From Anaerolineaceae bacterium (lineage in GTDB: Bacteria; Chloroflexota; Anaerolineae; Anaerolineales; Anaerolineaceae): a DNA stretch of 34,000 bases. The stretch covers positions 1-34,000 of the forward strand of contig DMDF01000129.1 in assembly GCA_003446605.1 (NCBI GenBank), written 5' to 3'. A program made the position numbers and the translations under genes. The notes under the pieces are model-generated. The model saw only the letters and a program-made list of their open reading frames with translations. It was not told the DNA's origin and did no database searches. This document shows positions 17,610-24,961 of this stretch, piece after piece (position 1 is the stretch's first letter; each line of letters starts with the position of its first letter).

Positions 17610-18056
17610 CTAGCGCTCAGGATAGACAAAGGTTATTAATTGACCCAAATCAAAATTAATTTCACTTCCTGTAAATAATTCGCGTTCCGTTTTAATGATG
17701 ATGTTTATGTGATTAGGGAAGTGGGTCATATCATAACCCGCAAGTACTCCTATTTCCATTTTCCCAATAAAGACCTTGTCACCGACCCAGAGAACACCAC
17801 TTTCAAGTACCTCAAAATAACCCAGATAAGAGATATCATTAACAATCGTACCTGGTTCCGCTGTTGTTTCCTTTGTAAGTATTAGTTCATGAATTTCGTT
17901 TTTAAGCACAGCACGGGAGGGATACTGGACAAGCTCGAGCGCACGGTTTTTCGAACGCGCATCCAGAATAACGCATAATTTACCGTTAACGACAGTCTTT
18001 TTTACACAAGGATATTTTGTATCAAGTTTCTTTGCAGAATAGGGATCAATGCTCAT
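17610..18056 (-). CDS. Small beta-rich protein of unknown function in the aminomutase-like cluster
   Basis: A 148-residue soluble protein without signal peptide or membrane helix, and with predicted beta-rich character. The most structured stretch is in the last two thirds: EPGTIVNDISYLGYFEVLE, GDKVFIGKMEIGVLAGYD, then THFPNHINIIIKTE. The THFPNHINI block looks like a conserved core and offers His and Asn side chains. I do not recognise the family with confidence. A good AGGAG lies six bases before the ATG, and the gene begins 16 bases after the P-loop gene stop, as the last member of the run. The context suggests a small accessory or substrate-handling role for the mutase system, which is inference. 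Confidence 0.75.
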   Translation of the reverse strand: MSIDPYSAKKLDTKYPCVKKTVVNGKLCVILDARSKNRALELVQYPSRAVLKNEIHELILTKETTAEPGTIVNDISYLGYFEVLESGVLWVGDKVFIGKMEIGVLAGYDMTHFPNHINIIIKTERELFTGSEINFDLGQLITFVYPER

Positions 18057-18072
18057 TTCAAACTCCTTATTT

Positions 18073-19134
18073 TTATAATTGGCAGATTGTTAATAGATCA
18101 GGGTGAGGCAATTGCAGAATATCAACAACAGGTGTTCTTAATATTTTATGCCGTGTTTGTTGAAGCAAGAGTTTTTTATCTACAAATTCAGCAGAATATG
18201 TAGCCGTTTTTTGTAAGTATTTTGGAAAGAAAGGATTAACAGTAATAAAGCGCAGTGGAATGGGGATTAGATATTTAATCTCCGTACCCTTTTTATGCAG
18301 ATTTGAAAAACAGGATTGCCAGATTTCAGGGCTCCCTGAACTTAATAAGTTTAGGGGGCTGGAAAAGATGAGGCTTTTTCCTTTGAAGTTGAATGCATAA
18401 CGCTCAGCTATTTGTTTAAAAAGGTGTGGACTGAATACACCTGGAATAAATATATCACCCAACCCATCTTCTTCGCACCACTCTCCGATTTGTTTTAAAG
18501 TTCCTTCATTTAATACAGATCCAATAGGAAGCATCTGATTCTTTTTGTTGTCGGGAAAAAATTGAATACAAGCATTATTTTCAGGTATCTTTCCTGTAAA
18601 TGCAGAATAGAGGAACAGAGCTTCCATCGCAGCAATGTGATCTGTTAGGATTTCGATGTTTTCATTAAAAGCTGCTCCCGTAGAAAGAATAATTCCATCA
18701 GCAAGTGTCATTGCTGCAAGACGATTCAGCGCACCGTCAAGAAATGTTAATTCAATTCCCATATCAGATAATAGATTTAACATTGGTTTTAAATCCACAC
18801 GGCGGTTAGGACCAGCCAGCACAACATTGCCTGGCTCAGCCACCGTGGCAATGACAACATCACCAAGAATCGTTCTTATCCCAGTTGGAGTGATTTCCTT
18901 ATATTGAGCTGTTCCATACCCCAAACAACACAGAGCGGTTGCTATAACCATGCCGGGTTCTGCATAATAACGAGGTTTTGGCAAACCGGTAATATGGTCA
19001 ATATTTTCACCATCAAAACCGATGCTGGTAAGAGCAATACGGTACCCGGCTAAGGCTGCCAACTTTAGCATATGCAGGGCTGTGGTGGTCTTTCCTGTGT
19101 TTTTTGCTGTGCCAACAAATCCCAGCGTTTTCAT
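18073..19134 (-). CDS. P-loop NTPase, possible mutase reactivase (KamB-like)
   Basis: A 353-residue cytoplasmic protein. It opens with a P-loop, GTAKNTGKTTT (residues 8-18), in which the usual first Gly of GxxxxGKT is Thr, with a Gly one place earlier. Then come LTSIGFDGE and a Pro/Gly stretch TGLPKPRYYAEPGMVIATA. A later FLDGALNRLAAM could supply a Walker B-like Asp. The gene lies three bases after the mutase gene. B12-dependent aminomutases are inactivated in use and need ATP-dependent reactivation, and lysine 5,6-aminomutase loci encode KamB and KamC for this. From memory this protein resembles KamB, but I cannot run the search. Reactivase is therefore an inference from the P-loop and position. 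Confidence 0.65.
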   Translation of the reverse strand: MKTLGFVGTAKNTGKTTTALHMLKLAALAGYRIALTSIGFDGENIDHITGLPKPRYYAEPGMVIATALCCLGYGTAQYKEITPTGIRTILGDVVIATVAEPGNVVLAGPNRRVDLKPMLNLLSDMGIELTFLDGALNRLAAMTLADGIILSTGAAFNENIEILTDHIAAMEALFLYSAFTGKIPENNACIQFFPDNKKNQMLPIGSVLNEGTLKQIGEWCEEDGLGDIFIPGVFSPHLFKQIAERYAFNFKGKSLIFSSPLNLLSSGSPEIWQSCFSNLHKKGTEIKYLIPIPLRFITVNPFFPKYLQKTATYSAEFVDKKLLLQQTRHKILRTPVVDILQLPHPDLLTICQL

Positions 19135-19137
19135 TGT

Positions 19138-20946
19138 TTATCCATTTACAGTTCCAGCACCGATACGACCTGGATATAATCCATCTTCTTGACTACCAAT
19201 CAGACCTTCATAGATGGATGCGACAAAATCATCACGATCTGCAATAATAGATAGAGTTTCTGTAATCTTCTCGTGAATTTCATCCTTAATGGATTCGGCA
19301 GCCGGGGAAAGGGTTGTTTTAATACTACCCTGAAAACGTAATTGATCTCGAACTGCGCGAAGCGTATCCACACGAGCTTGAACCGAAATAGGTCCTTTTG
19401 AGTATGCTTCATCCGATGAAGCAATAGTGACAGCGTCAACATCCATGGTTGCAGCCAGAGAAGCATGCAGTGATGTTTGAAGTGCGGATTGTACACGGTC
19501 TGAAGTGTGGGTCATAAAACCAACCGGTTCTCCAGGCCAGATGGGGGTATCAACAATATCACGCCAGACAGCCAGTTTTGCAACATTCATGTCGATCATA
19601 TTGTCATCCATGAGTCCGTTAATGGTCATGTATGGTGAGTAACAGAGCAAGGGTTTGGGGATCGGTCGAGCGCCAAGTTTAAGACCCAGAGCCATCATGA
19701 TTAAAATACCCGCAAATGTTTTATAGGGTGGCACACCGCTTAATTCGTCATTTCCGGGAATATCAAAAGGAATACCGTATTGTGCTGCTAGCATAAGAGA
19801 ATAGATGCCATCAACTGTCAAACGTTGTGGATCTGTTCCCCCCGCAGTGCTGCCATACGGGATGTTAATTTTAAATAAATCTGCACCAGCAGCGTGACCC
19901 AGTACTTGTGTTTCGGGGGTATTTAGCCCGCGATGACCGCGCACATTCCATAGGGTGTATGGTTCCATGAAATGATGGATAAATTGTAAATTTTCAAGCG
20001 TTAGTATTGTTCCATCATATTCATGGGTAAGATGCCCCTCCAAGAGCCCTTCTTTCTGCGCATTCCATGATGGGTCAAAATGAAAGACACCATCAATGCC
20101 CCAAGCCTCGGAAACTTTAATATGGTAGACGTCCATTATCGGACAGCCCGTTCCATATTGTGAAAAGAACAGAGGTTTTTTTTCGGTATGCCGTAATGAG
20201 TTGAAGTCAGGATGTGGCACATTGAAAAGATCAGAGACACGATTAATCTCGGACTGTCCAAGCCAGCGAACACCATCTGGTAGTGTATGATATTTATAGA
20301 AATTTTGGATTTCCGGATCGCACAATGAGATATATTTGTCCAATAATTGGTTATGGGAGTTCCCTTCCTTCTCACATTCCAGTAATTCTGTGCGAATTTT
20401 CGCCCGTTCAATGCCAATGGTAGTTTTATCTTTTACCCAAGCGAGCGTTTGAGAAGTAATTCTCTCGAGCAGCTCTTCTATTATTGGATCGTAAAATTTG
20501 TATGTATAGCCTGCTGTGATATCGGGTTTGATTCTTAACTGGTTCGATTTACCAGTTAGTTCTACGGAAGGAACACGGTTTTCGATGAAATCAATAACCT
20601 CATTCATTTTCAACTCACCCACAAAACAACCATCAAAACCAAGTTCTGCTCCGGCTTCCTTCGTGATAGCCATCCCACCGATTCCAATCCGTGTCGTATC
20701 GCGAACTCCTGAGGCTTCTGCGAGATCCAGCAGTTGGCTAAGGATTTCAGCGACCTTATAGCCGAGTGTTCGGCTTACCAAGATCACTTCAGGTTTTTCC
20801 GTTAGTGACTTTTGAATTACCTCCTCCGGAGTGGTTCCTGGCGGCATAGAAATAGCGTTATAACCAGCTTCATCCAACTTGCGTTTAAGGAGTTTAATCG
20901 CGTTATCGTGAACAGGGTCAAGAGGAGCAAGAAGTATAGTTTTCAT
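19138..20946 (-). CDS. Cobalamin-dependent mutase: N-terminal B12 domain fused to a C-terminal aminomutase/glutamate-mutase-like TIM barrel
   Basis: 602 residues from the ATG at 20946, chosen because GGAGGG lies six bases upstream and the ATG overlaps the previous stop (TAATG). Residues 1-135 form a B12-binding Rossmann domain. LAPLDPVHDNAIKLL holds the lower-ligand His13, but as D-P-V-H-D-N-A instead of D-x-H-x-x-G. Then come PEVILVSRTLGYK and IGIGGMAITKEAGAELGFDG, which line up well by eye with KamE and OraE. The rest is a TIM-barrel catalytic part. RGHRGLNTPETQVLG and KINIPYGST (about 335-365) recall glutamate mutase E, while the end GLYPGRIGAGTVNG closely recalls the end of the OraE barrel. 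Substrate unknown. The RTxGQS PLP motif and the PLP lysine of OraE/KamE are not found at the expected sites. Confidence 0.8.
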   Translation of the reverse strand: MKTILLAPLDPVHDNAIKLLKRKLDEAGYNAISMPPGTTPEEVIQKSLTEKPEVILVSRTLGYKVAEILSQLLDLAEASGVRDTTRIGIGGMAITKEAGAELGFDGCFVGELKMNEVIDFIENRVPSVELTGKSNQLRIKPDITAGYTYKFYDPIIEELLERITSQTLAWVKDKTTIGIERAKIRTELLECEKEGNSHNQLLDKYISLCDPEIQNFYKYHTLPDGVRWLGQSEINRVSDLFNVPHPDFNSLRHTEKKPLFFSQYGTGCPIMDVYHIKVSEAWGIDGVFHFDPSWNAQKEGLLEGHLTHEYDGTILTLENLQFIHHFMEPYTLWNVRGHRGLNTPETQVLGHAAGADLFKINIPYGSTAGGTDPQRLTVDGIYSLMLAAQYGIPFDIPGNDELSGVPPYKTFAGILIMMALGLKLGARPIPKPLLCYSPYMTINGLMDDNMIDMNVAKLAVWRDIVDTPIWPGEPVGFMTHTSDRVQSALQTSLHASLAATMDVDAVTIASSDEAYSKGPISVQARVDTLRAVRDQLRFQGSIKTTLSPAAESIKDEIHEKITETLSIIADRDDFVASIYEGLIGSQEDGLYPGRIGAGTVNG

Positions 20947-21179
20947 TAATTTCCCTCCGTTTCCAGCCATCGATAATGATCACCGGGATGATGGATATAA
21001 CTACGAATGCGGACCCTCGCCCCCCAAGCTTTAAATTCCAAAAATACAATATCGCCGTGAGGAAGATTTAATTCTTGTGTCAATTTTTCTGCCAATTCTT
21101 TCCCCTCACTTTCTGATTTACAATACAGAAAAGTTTCAATATCAATGGCATCAACGACACTGTCGAGTGCTTTTTTCAT
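20946..21179 (-). CDS. Stand-alone OraE/KamE-type aminomutase dimerisation domain (77 residues)
   Basis: By eye this small protein aligns with the dimerisation domain (OAM_dimer type) that precedes the B12 domain in KamE and lies between barrel and B12 domain in OraE. An exposed strand AIDIETFLYCKSE matches VQLSFTLP in KamE. A helix, GKELAEKLTQELNLPHGDI, matches the AAKQIALKMGLEE region, and a closing pair of strands GARVRIRSYIHH matches TFFVVYGNFV. Here it is a separate gene, translationally coupled to the B12-barrel gene by TAATG, so both chains are probably made in equal amounts and bind each other. A very strong AGGAGG lies about seven bases before the ATG. There is no membrane segment. 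The identification is my own alignment from memory and needs a profile search. Confidence 0.75.
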   Translation of the reverse strand: MKKALDSVVDAIDIETFLYCKSESEGKELAEKLTQELNLPHGDIVFLEFKAWGARVRIRSYIHHPGDHYRWLETEGN

Positions 21180-21239
21180 TTTTTTCCTCCTCTATTGAAT
21201 TTTATTTCTTAAAATAAAGTATTTGCAATGCCAGTTCTG

Positions 21240-21292
21240 AAAAAAACAGGGCAGGTGGAGTGATTTTTATAAAGTTTCACTTCTTCCTGCCC
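21240..21292 (-). terminator. Terminator-like hairpin inside the cluster, between the PLP enzyme and the dimer-domain gene
   Basis: On the minus strand GGGCAGG pairs with CCTGCCC, and an inner AGTGA pairs with TCACT. A run of seven T follows at once. It sits 41 bases past the PLP-enzyme stop and about 60 bases before the next ATG, so it should reduce or control transcription of the mutase genes. The inner part of the stem is imperfect. Confidence 0.75.
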
Positions 21293-21332
21293 TTAACCAT
21301 CCTATCAGAAAATGGGATTACTGTTAATTGCC

Positions 21333-22796
21333 CTAGATTAATCCGGCATAACGGCAAATTACTTCAACAGATTTAAAGCAAGCTTTTACAGAGAGCCGGG
21401 TGGGCATCTCAATAAGATTGCCTTCTTCATCAATATTTCCAATACCGTTGGAGATATAAATATTGCCGTCATAAGCAATGGTTGGAATTAATCCCATACT
21501 TGACATGCAATTCTGCAAGACCTGGGTTCCAGCGTACATGTCTTCCATTGAGAAGATGGGAATCCCGAATTCCCCATTGTGCCAGGTATCAGCATAATTT
21601 AATTCAACTGCAAGCGAGTTGGTAGATTTGCAGATATTCCAGTTTGCTTGGAGTTCTTTGGGTAACAGAGAAAACTCTTCTATACAGATAGTATACAGAT
21701 CATCCAAAGCTTTTAAAGAAATTTCAGGTCGTTCTTTGAGGATCTTCATGGCGGCGTAAGCTCCAGCCAGGGCTTCTTTTCCTGGGTCATATCCAACAAA
21801 GGCTGCTTTTCCATGAGAGGAAAGTGTTCCATAGCGTGCGCCATGAATACCAATGGCTCGTCGAATAGGAACCATAGTTTCTTCTTTACCGATCATCAGT
21901 CCGCAAGTGGGTGCGCCAGAAGCTTTATCCATACTATACATAATGACATCACAGCCAATCTTGCGAATGTCAGTACCAATAAAAGGCACACCCCAGGCAT
22001 TATCGACAATGTATGGGACATCATATTTTTCTGCCAATGAGGCAAGCCCGGATTGTAATACCGGAATATCCTCATTTTTATCTCCATAGCCATAACCTGG
22101 AGTGTCATAACCCAGAGAGGCAAAACCAGCCACCGTGTCAGAATGACGCATCGCAATATCATCAAATTTTTTCACGGTTGCTTCGCCATCCACATGAAGC
22201 AGATCGGGGCATGGGCAATATTTGATTCCATGACAGTCATAACTGGCGCCAACGGGCTTAACGAAGATCGTATCAAGGTTAAAAGCACGTTTTCCCTGCA
22301 CACCATATTCCCCCGCAGCTTCACCACGTTCCGAGATAACCTCTTTATATTTTGGAGGGAACGGTTTGCCATACGCACCCTGATGATGCATGTGGCGTTC
22401 ATAAGGAGCCAGGTAACGCGCTCGGTAGGAATCACCTTTCCCCATGGTTGGGGGCATACACAAGACGTCAAAAGAAATAGCAAGTGCTGCTTCACAAGTG
22501 CTGACAAGTGCAGCGTCATATTCATCGCCATAGAATGATTTGACCAAATCGCGAATTTTCTCATCAAAAACAGCCGATGGAATAACTCTACGTGACACAT
22601 CGGTTATTGCTTCATCTACCTCACGACTTAATAAGCCATGACAACCTGAAACAGCACCTGTCAATCCAATATTTCCCCTCATTTCTGGGGTAATACCGAT
22701 CTGTTCAGCAATCTGTTTTACTTCATTGTAGATTGCACCTTGATTGGCCTGCAAGTGTTTGTAGACCTGATATCGAAATTCCCACTTCTTTGTCAT
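21333..22796 (-). CDS. PLP-dependent fold-type-I enzyme (SelA/DgaE-like), partner of the B12 mutase
   Basis: A 487-residue PLP enzyme. The cofactor Asp is D265 in YIVDNAWGVPF and the Schiff-base lysine is K291 in MYSMDKASGAPTCGLMIGK. The latter resembles the SGDKLLGGPQ loop of the SelA and D-glucosaminate-6-phosphate ammonia-lyase group more than classical aminotransferases. The N-terminal 40 residues look helical, followed by GLTGAVSGCHGLLSREVDEA. Unusual features are YERHMHHQG near 133 and the Cys/His cluster DCHGIKYCPCPDLLH (187-201), which could bind a metal or line the active site. AAGGAGAG lies before the ATG. It heads the cluster and probably acts on the substrate or product of the B12 protein. 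The chemistry (transamination, lyase or racemase) cannot be decided. Confidence 0.78.
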   Translation of the reverse strand: MTKKWEFRYQVYKHLQANQGAIYNEVKQIAEQIGITPEMRGNIGLTGAVSGCHGLLSREVDEAITDVSRRVIPSAVFDEKIRDLVKSFYGDEYDAALVSTCEAALAISFDVLCMPPTMGKGDSYRARYLAPYERHMHHQGAYGKPFPPKYKEVISERGEAAGEYGVQGKRAFNLDTIFVKPVGASYDCHGIKYCPCPDLLHVDGEATVKKFDDIAMRHSDTVAGFASLGYDTPGYGYGDKNEDIPVLQSGLASLAEKYDVPYIVDNAWGVPFIGTDIRKIGCDVIMYSMDKASGAPTCGLMIGKEETMVPIRRAIGIHGARYGTLSSHGKAAFVGYDPGKEALAGAYAAMKILKERPEISLKALDDLYTICIEEFSLLPKELQANWNICKSTNSLAVELNYADTWHNGEFGIPIFSMEDMYAGTQVLQNCMSSMGLIPTIAYDGNIYISNGIGNIDEEGNLIEMPTRLSVKACFKSVEVICRYAGLI

Positions 22797-22859
22797 TCAG
22801 TTCTCTCCTTCTAAATAGTTGTTTATCTATTTCTTTATGCTTTTATTTATATATTATAT

Positions 22860-22890
22860 CTTATAACATATATCTTCTTTATTCTATCAA
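22860..22890 (-). promoter_or_regulatory. Candidate promoter of the PLP-enzyme/mutase cluster
   Basis: On the minus strand there is TTGATA (22890-22885), 19 bases, then an extended -10 TGTTATAAG. The surrounding ATATATGTTATA (22862-22873) is repeated exactly in the nifJ promoter. A second TATAAT at 22853-22858 is possible. Confidence 0.5.
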
Positions 22891-23259
22891 TTTGAATAAA
22901 AAAAGTCAATAAGCAGTCGCTTGCGCCAGCCATCAAACTGATGTTTGTGTTATTTCTTTATAGACAGAATCGGCAAGGAAATCCCCAAATTTATGGTATT
23001 CACAACGATTGCTTTTATGAGATCTTCATTTTCCCATTTTTAACGAGGAAAAATTCACTGTGCAATTTTTAGCTTTAATTAGTAATATTGAACCTTGTAG
23101 GAATTTCATGCAAAAACAAGCGCATTATCCAAAGTAAAGAATTAACCAAACAAGTAGCTACGTATCGAGATGTCATTTAACCCACGCTGGTATTGGATTT
23201 AACCAGCTGGTTGGTTTTCATCGAAACAACTTTATCCTTGCTGCGAAGAAAGGGGTTCT
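22891..23259. other. Gene-free stretch between the mutase cluster and the MFS gene
   Basis: No convincing gene is seen. A 41-codon open frame at 23138-23263 on the plus strand has no ribosome site. A short hairpin (CAAAC, TGAT, GTTTG) near 22936 lacks a T tract. No terminator for the MFS gene was recognised. Confidence 0.5.
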
Positions 23260-24627
23260 TTAAGATTGTATCCCGCGTGTGATAGGGATGGTAATGAGCG
23301 CGAGGATAATAATCAAAATGAACGTGTTATAAAATTGTCCGAGTGTGTTTTCGGAAATGGAACTTAGAAAAATTCCAAAAATTGTCGACCCTAATGAACC
23401 GCTAATAAAACGGATCATGTGAAAAAAACCAGTCGCTGTACCAGAATTTTCTTTTGGTGATGCCTTGATTGCAGCAACAGTAGAACCAGATTGAATCATC
23501 CCAAATCCCATACCAAAAAGCATCAGACATGAAATAAAAGAAAACCATCCCCAAAATTCCAATTCGACTGTGCGAAAGATAAGCATGATAGAAGCGCTAA
23601 GTCCAACCAGAATGGTTCCAATGAGACAAATACCTCGAGCAGACCATTTATCCGTTATCCGTCCTGCAATTGGGCTGGTAATAGCCATCATGATTGTCAT
23701 GGACATGATGATCAGTCCTGCAACTTGATTTTCTATCCCATGAATATTAATTAGGAATATTGGAAGGGAGACCAATAGTCCAAATTGAGTGAATGCTTGC
23801 AGAGAAATTGGGGCGATGGAAGAAATATAATCGCGTTTCTTAAAGAGCTTCAGATCTATAAATGGATTTTCTGTGCGGTGCTCGTGAACCATTAAATACA
23901 ACAGGGAAAGAATAGCAGATGCCATCAAAATCATTGTTGATGATGCTCCAAAACCTATTTCTGAACCCTGAGAGATTGATAGCATAGCTGAAAAGACGAA
24001 AAGGATCATGGCTGCAGCACCAGACCAATCAAAATTTCGATTCGGTATTCTGATATCTGTAGGAAATACTTTTAGTGCAATGATGATACTGATAGCTGCC
24101 AGGGGTATATTAATCCAGAAAATAGACTGCCAGGAGAAATGTCCGAGTAAAAAACCGCCAATGATTGGGCCAAATGCATGACCAAGACTATTCACCAGCG
24201 CCCAATAACCTGTCGCTTTCCCTTGAATTTCTACCGGAAAGTATAAGGATATCACTCCCATGATTGTTGGCAGCACAGTTGCCACCCCCACTCCAATTAG
24301 TATTCGGGCAATCAGAAAGACAGTAAAATTGGGAGCAAAAATACAAAAAAATGAAGCAAAAATGACCAAAACCATTCCACCGGTAAATAATTTAAGAAAA
24401 CCAATAGATTTACTGAGACTGCCAAACACCGGAATCAAAACAGAGAATGTCAACGTATAAAGAGTAAGGGACCACACGGCTTGATTCAAAGAAATGGAAT
24501 AATAATCCATCAGAGAAGGCAGCGCTATAGAAACGATGCTATTCCCCATAGTACCGATAAGTGTTCCAACAAGAAGGGCAGAAAGTGTAGCCCACATAGT
24601 AGAAACTTGTATTGTTGATGTTTTCAT
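23260..24627 (-). CDS. MFS transporter, DHA2-like multidrug/organic-acid exporter
   Basis: A 455-residue integral membrane protein with about 13-14 predicted helices, as in the 14-helix DHA2 family. The first helix region has GTLIGTMGNSIVSIALPSL, which fits the family motif with Pro near the end of TM1. The loop 2-3 region has PVFGSLSKSIGF, followed by RILIGVGVATVLPTIMGVIS and ALVNSLGHAFGPIIGGFLLG (motif C-like). The substrate is unknown; a drug or product exporter is possible. The ribosome site is weak (AAAGAAAG). It is separated from the upstream permease by a terminator and from the downstream cluster by a 460-base gap, so it is transcribed on its own. The GC content is low, like the neighbouring genes. 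Confidence 0.88.
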   Translation of the reverse strand: MKTSTIQVSTMWATLSALLVGTLIGTMGNSIVSIALPSLMDYYSISLNQAVWSLTLYTLTFSVLIPVFGSLSKSIGFLKLFTGGMVLVIFASFFCIFAPNFTVFLIARILIGVGVATVLPTIMGVISLYFPVEIQGKATGYWALVNSLGHAFGPIIGGFLLGHFSWQSIFWINIPLAAISIIIALKVFPTDIRIPNRNFDWSGAAAMILFVFSAMLSISQGSEIGFGASSTMILMASAILSLLYLMVHEHRTENPFIDLKLFKKRDYISSIAPISLQAFTQFGLLVSLPIFLINIHGIENQVAGLIIMSMTIMMAITSPIAGRITDKWSARGICLIGTILVGLSASIMLIFRTVELEFWGWFSFISCLMLFGMGFGMIQSGSTVAAIKASPKENSGTATGFFHMIRFISGSLGSTIFGIFLSSISENTLGQFYNTFILIIILALITIPITRGIQS

Positions 24628-24891
24628 TCTTGATTGCTTTCTTTAAGTATTCATGATTGAAATGAAAAAAGAATCTTCTGATCAGACAACTAGCACCCAT
24701 TGAAGTATTATTATTATTCTTTTTTCCCTCAATTGGTTTCTTTTATTTCTAAAACCCCCCGACCGTGATTCATAAACGAACATATTAATTCACTAAGTTA
24801 TTCTTATTTGGTTGGGGATTTGTAAATTCAATAGAATCTCTAATTTTATGAAAATTGTTTTCTACCCTCAAATGATCTTTCAAGTGTTTCG
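24628..24891. other. AT-rich gap upstream of the MFS gene
   Basis: No open frame with a ribosome site was seen. It should contain the MFS promoter, but no pair of -35 and -10 boxes is convincing. Confidence 0.4.
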
Positions 24892-24936
24892 AAAAAGAAG
24901 AGGTGCTCCGATGAAAATCAAAAGTACCTCTTCTTT
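24892..24936 (-). terminator. Terminator after the permease gene
   Basis: AAAGAAGAGGT pairs with ACCTCTTCTTT (11 bp, plus a few more with one G-T pair) around a loop of about 15 bases. On the minus strand TTTTTC follows at once. It closes the FAD-oxidoreductase/permease unit. Confidence 0.75.
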
Positions 24937-24961
24937 ATAACTAATTTACTTCTTATCCATG

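Noticed and set aside
21333..22796. Identity of the PLP enzyme as OrtB (2-amino-4-oxopentanoate thiolase) from the ornithine pathway
   Set aside because: OrtB is a fold-type-II enzyme; this protein has fold-type-I motifs (VDNAWG and SMDKASG), and no OrtA neighbour is present.
22797..23259. A cobalamin riboswitch upstream of the B12 cluster
   Set aside because: No B12-box-like conserved segment or multi-stem layout was seen in this gap or before the 77-residue gene.
23138..23263. A 41-codon plus-strand frame ending in ILAAKKGVL
   Set aside because: Looks slightly protein-like, but it has no start codon with a ribosome site, no known match, and runs into the end of the MFS gene.
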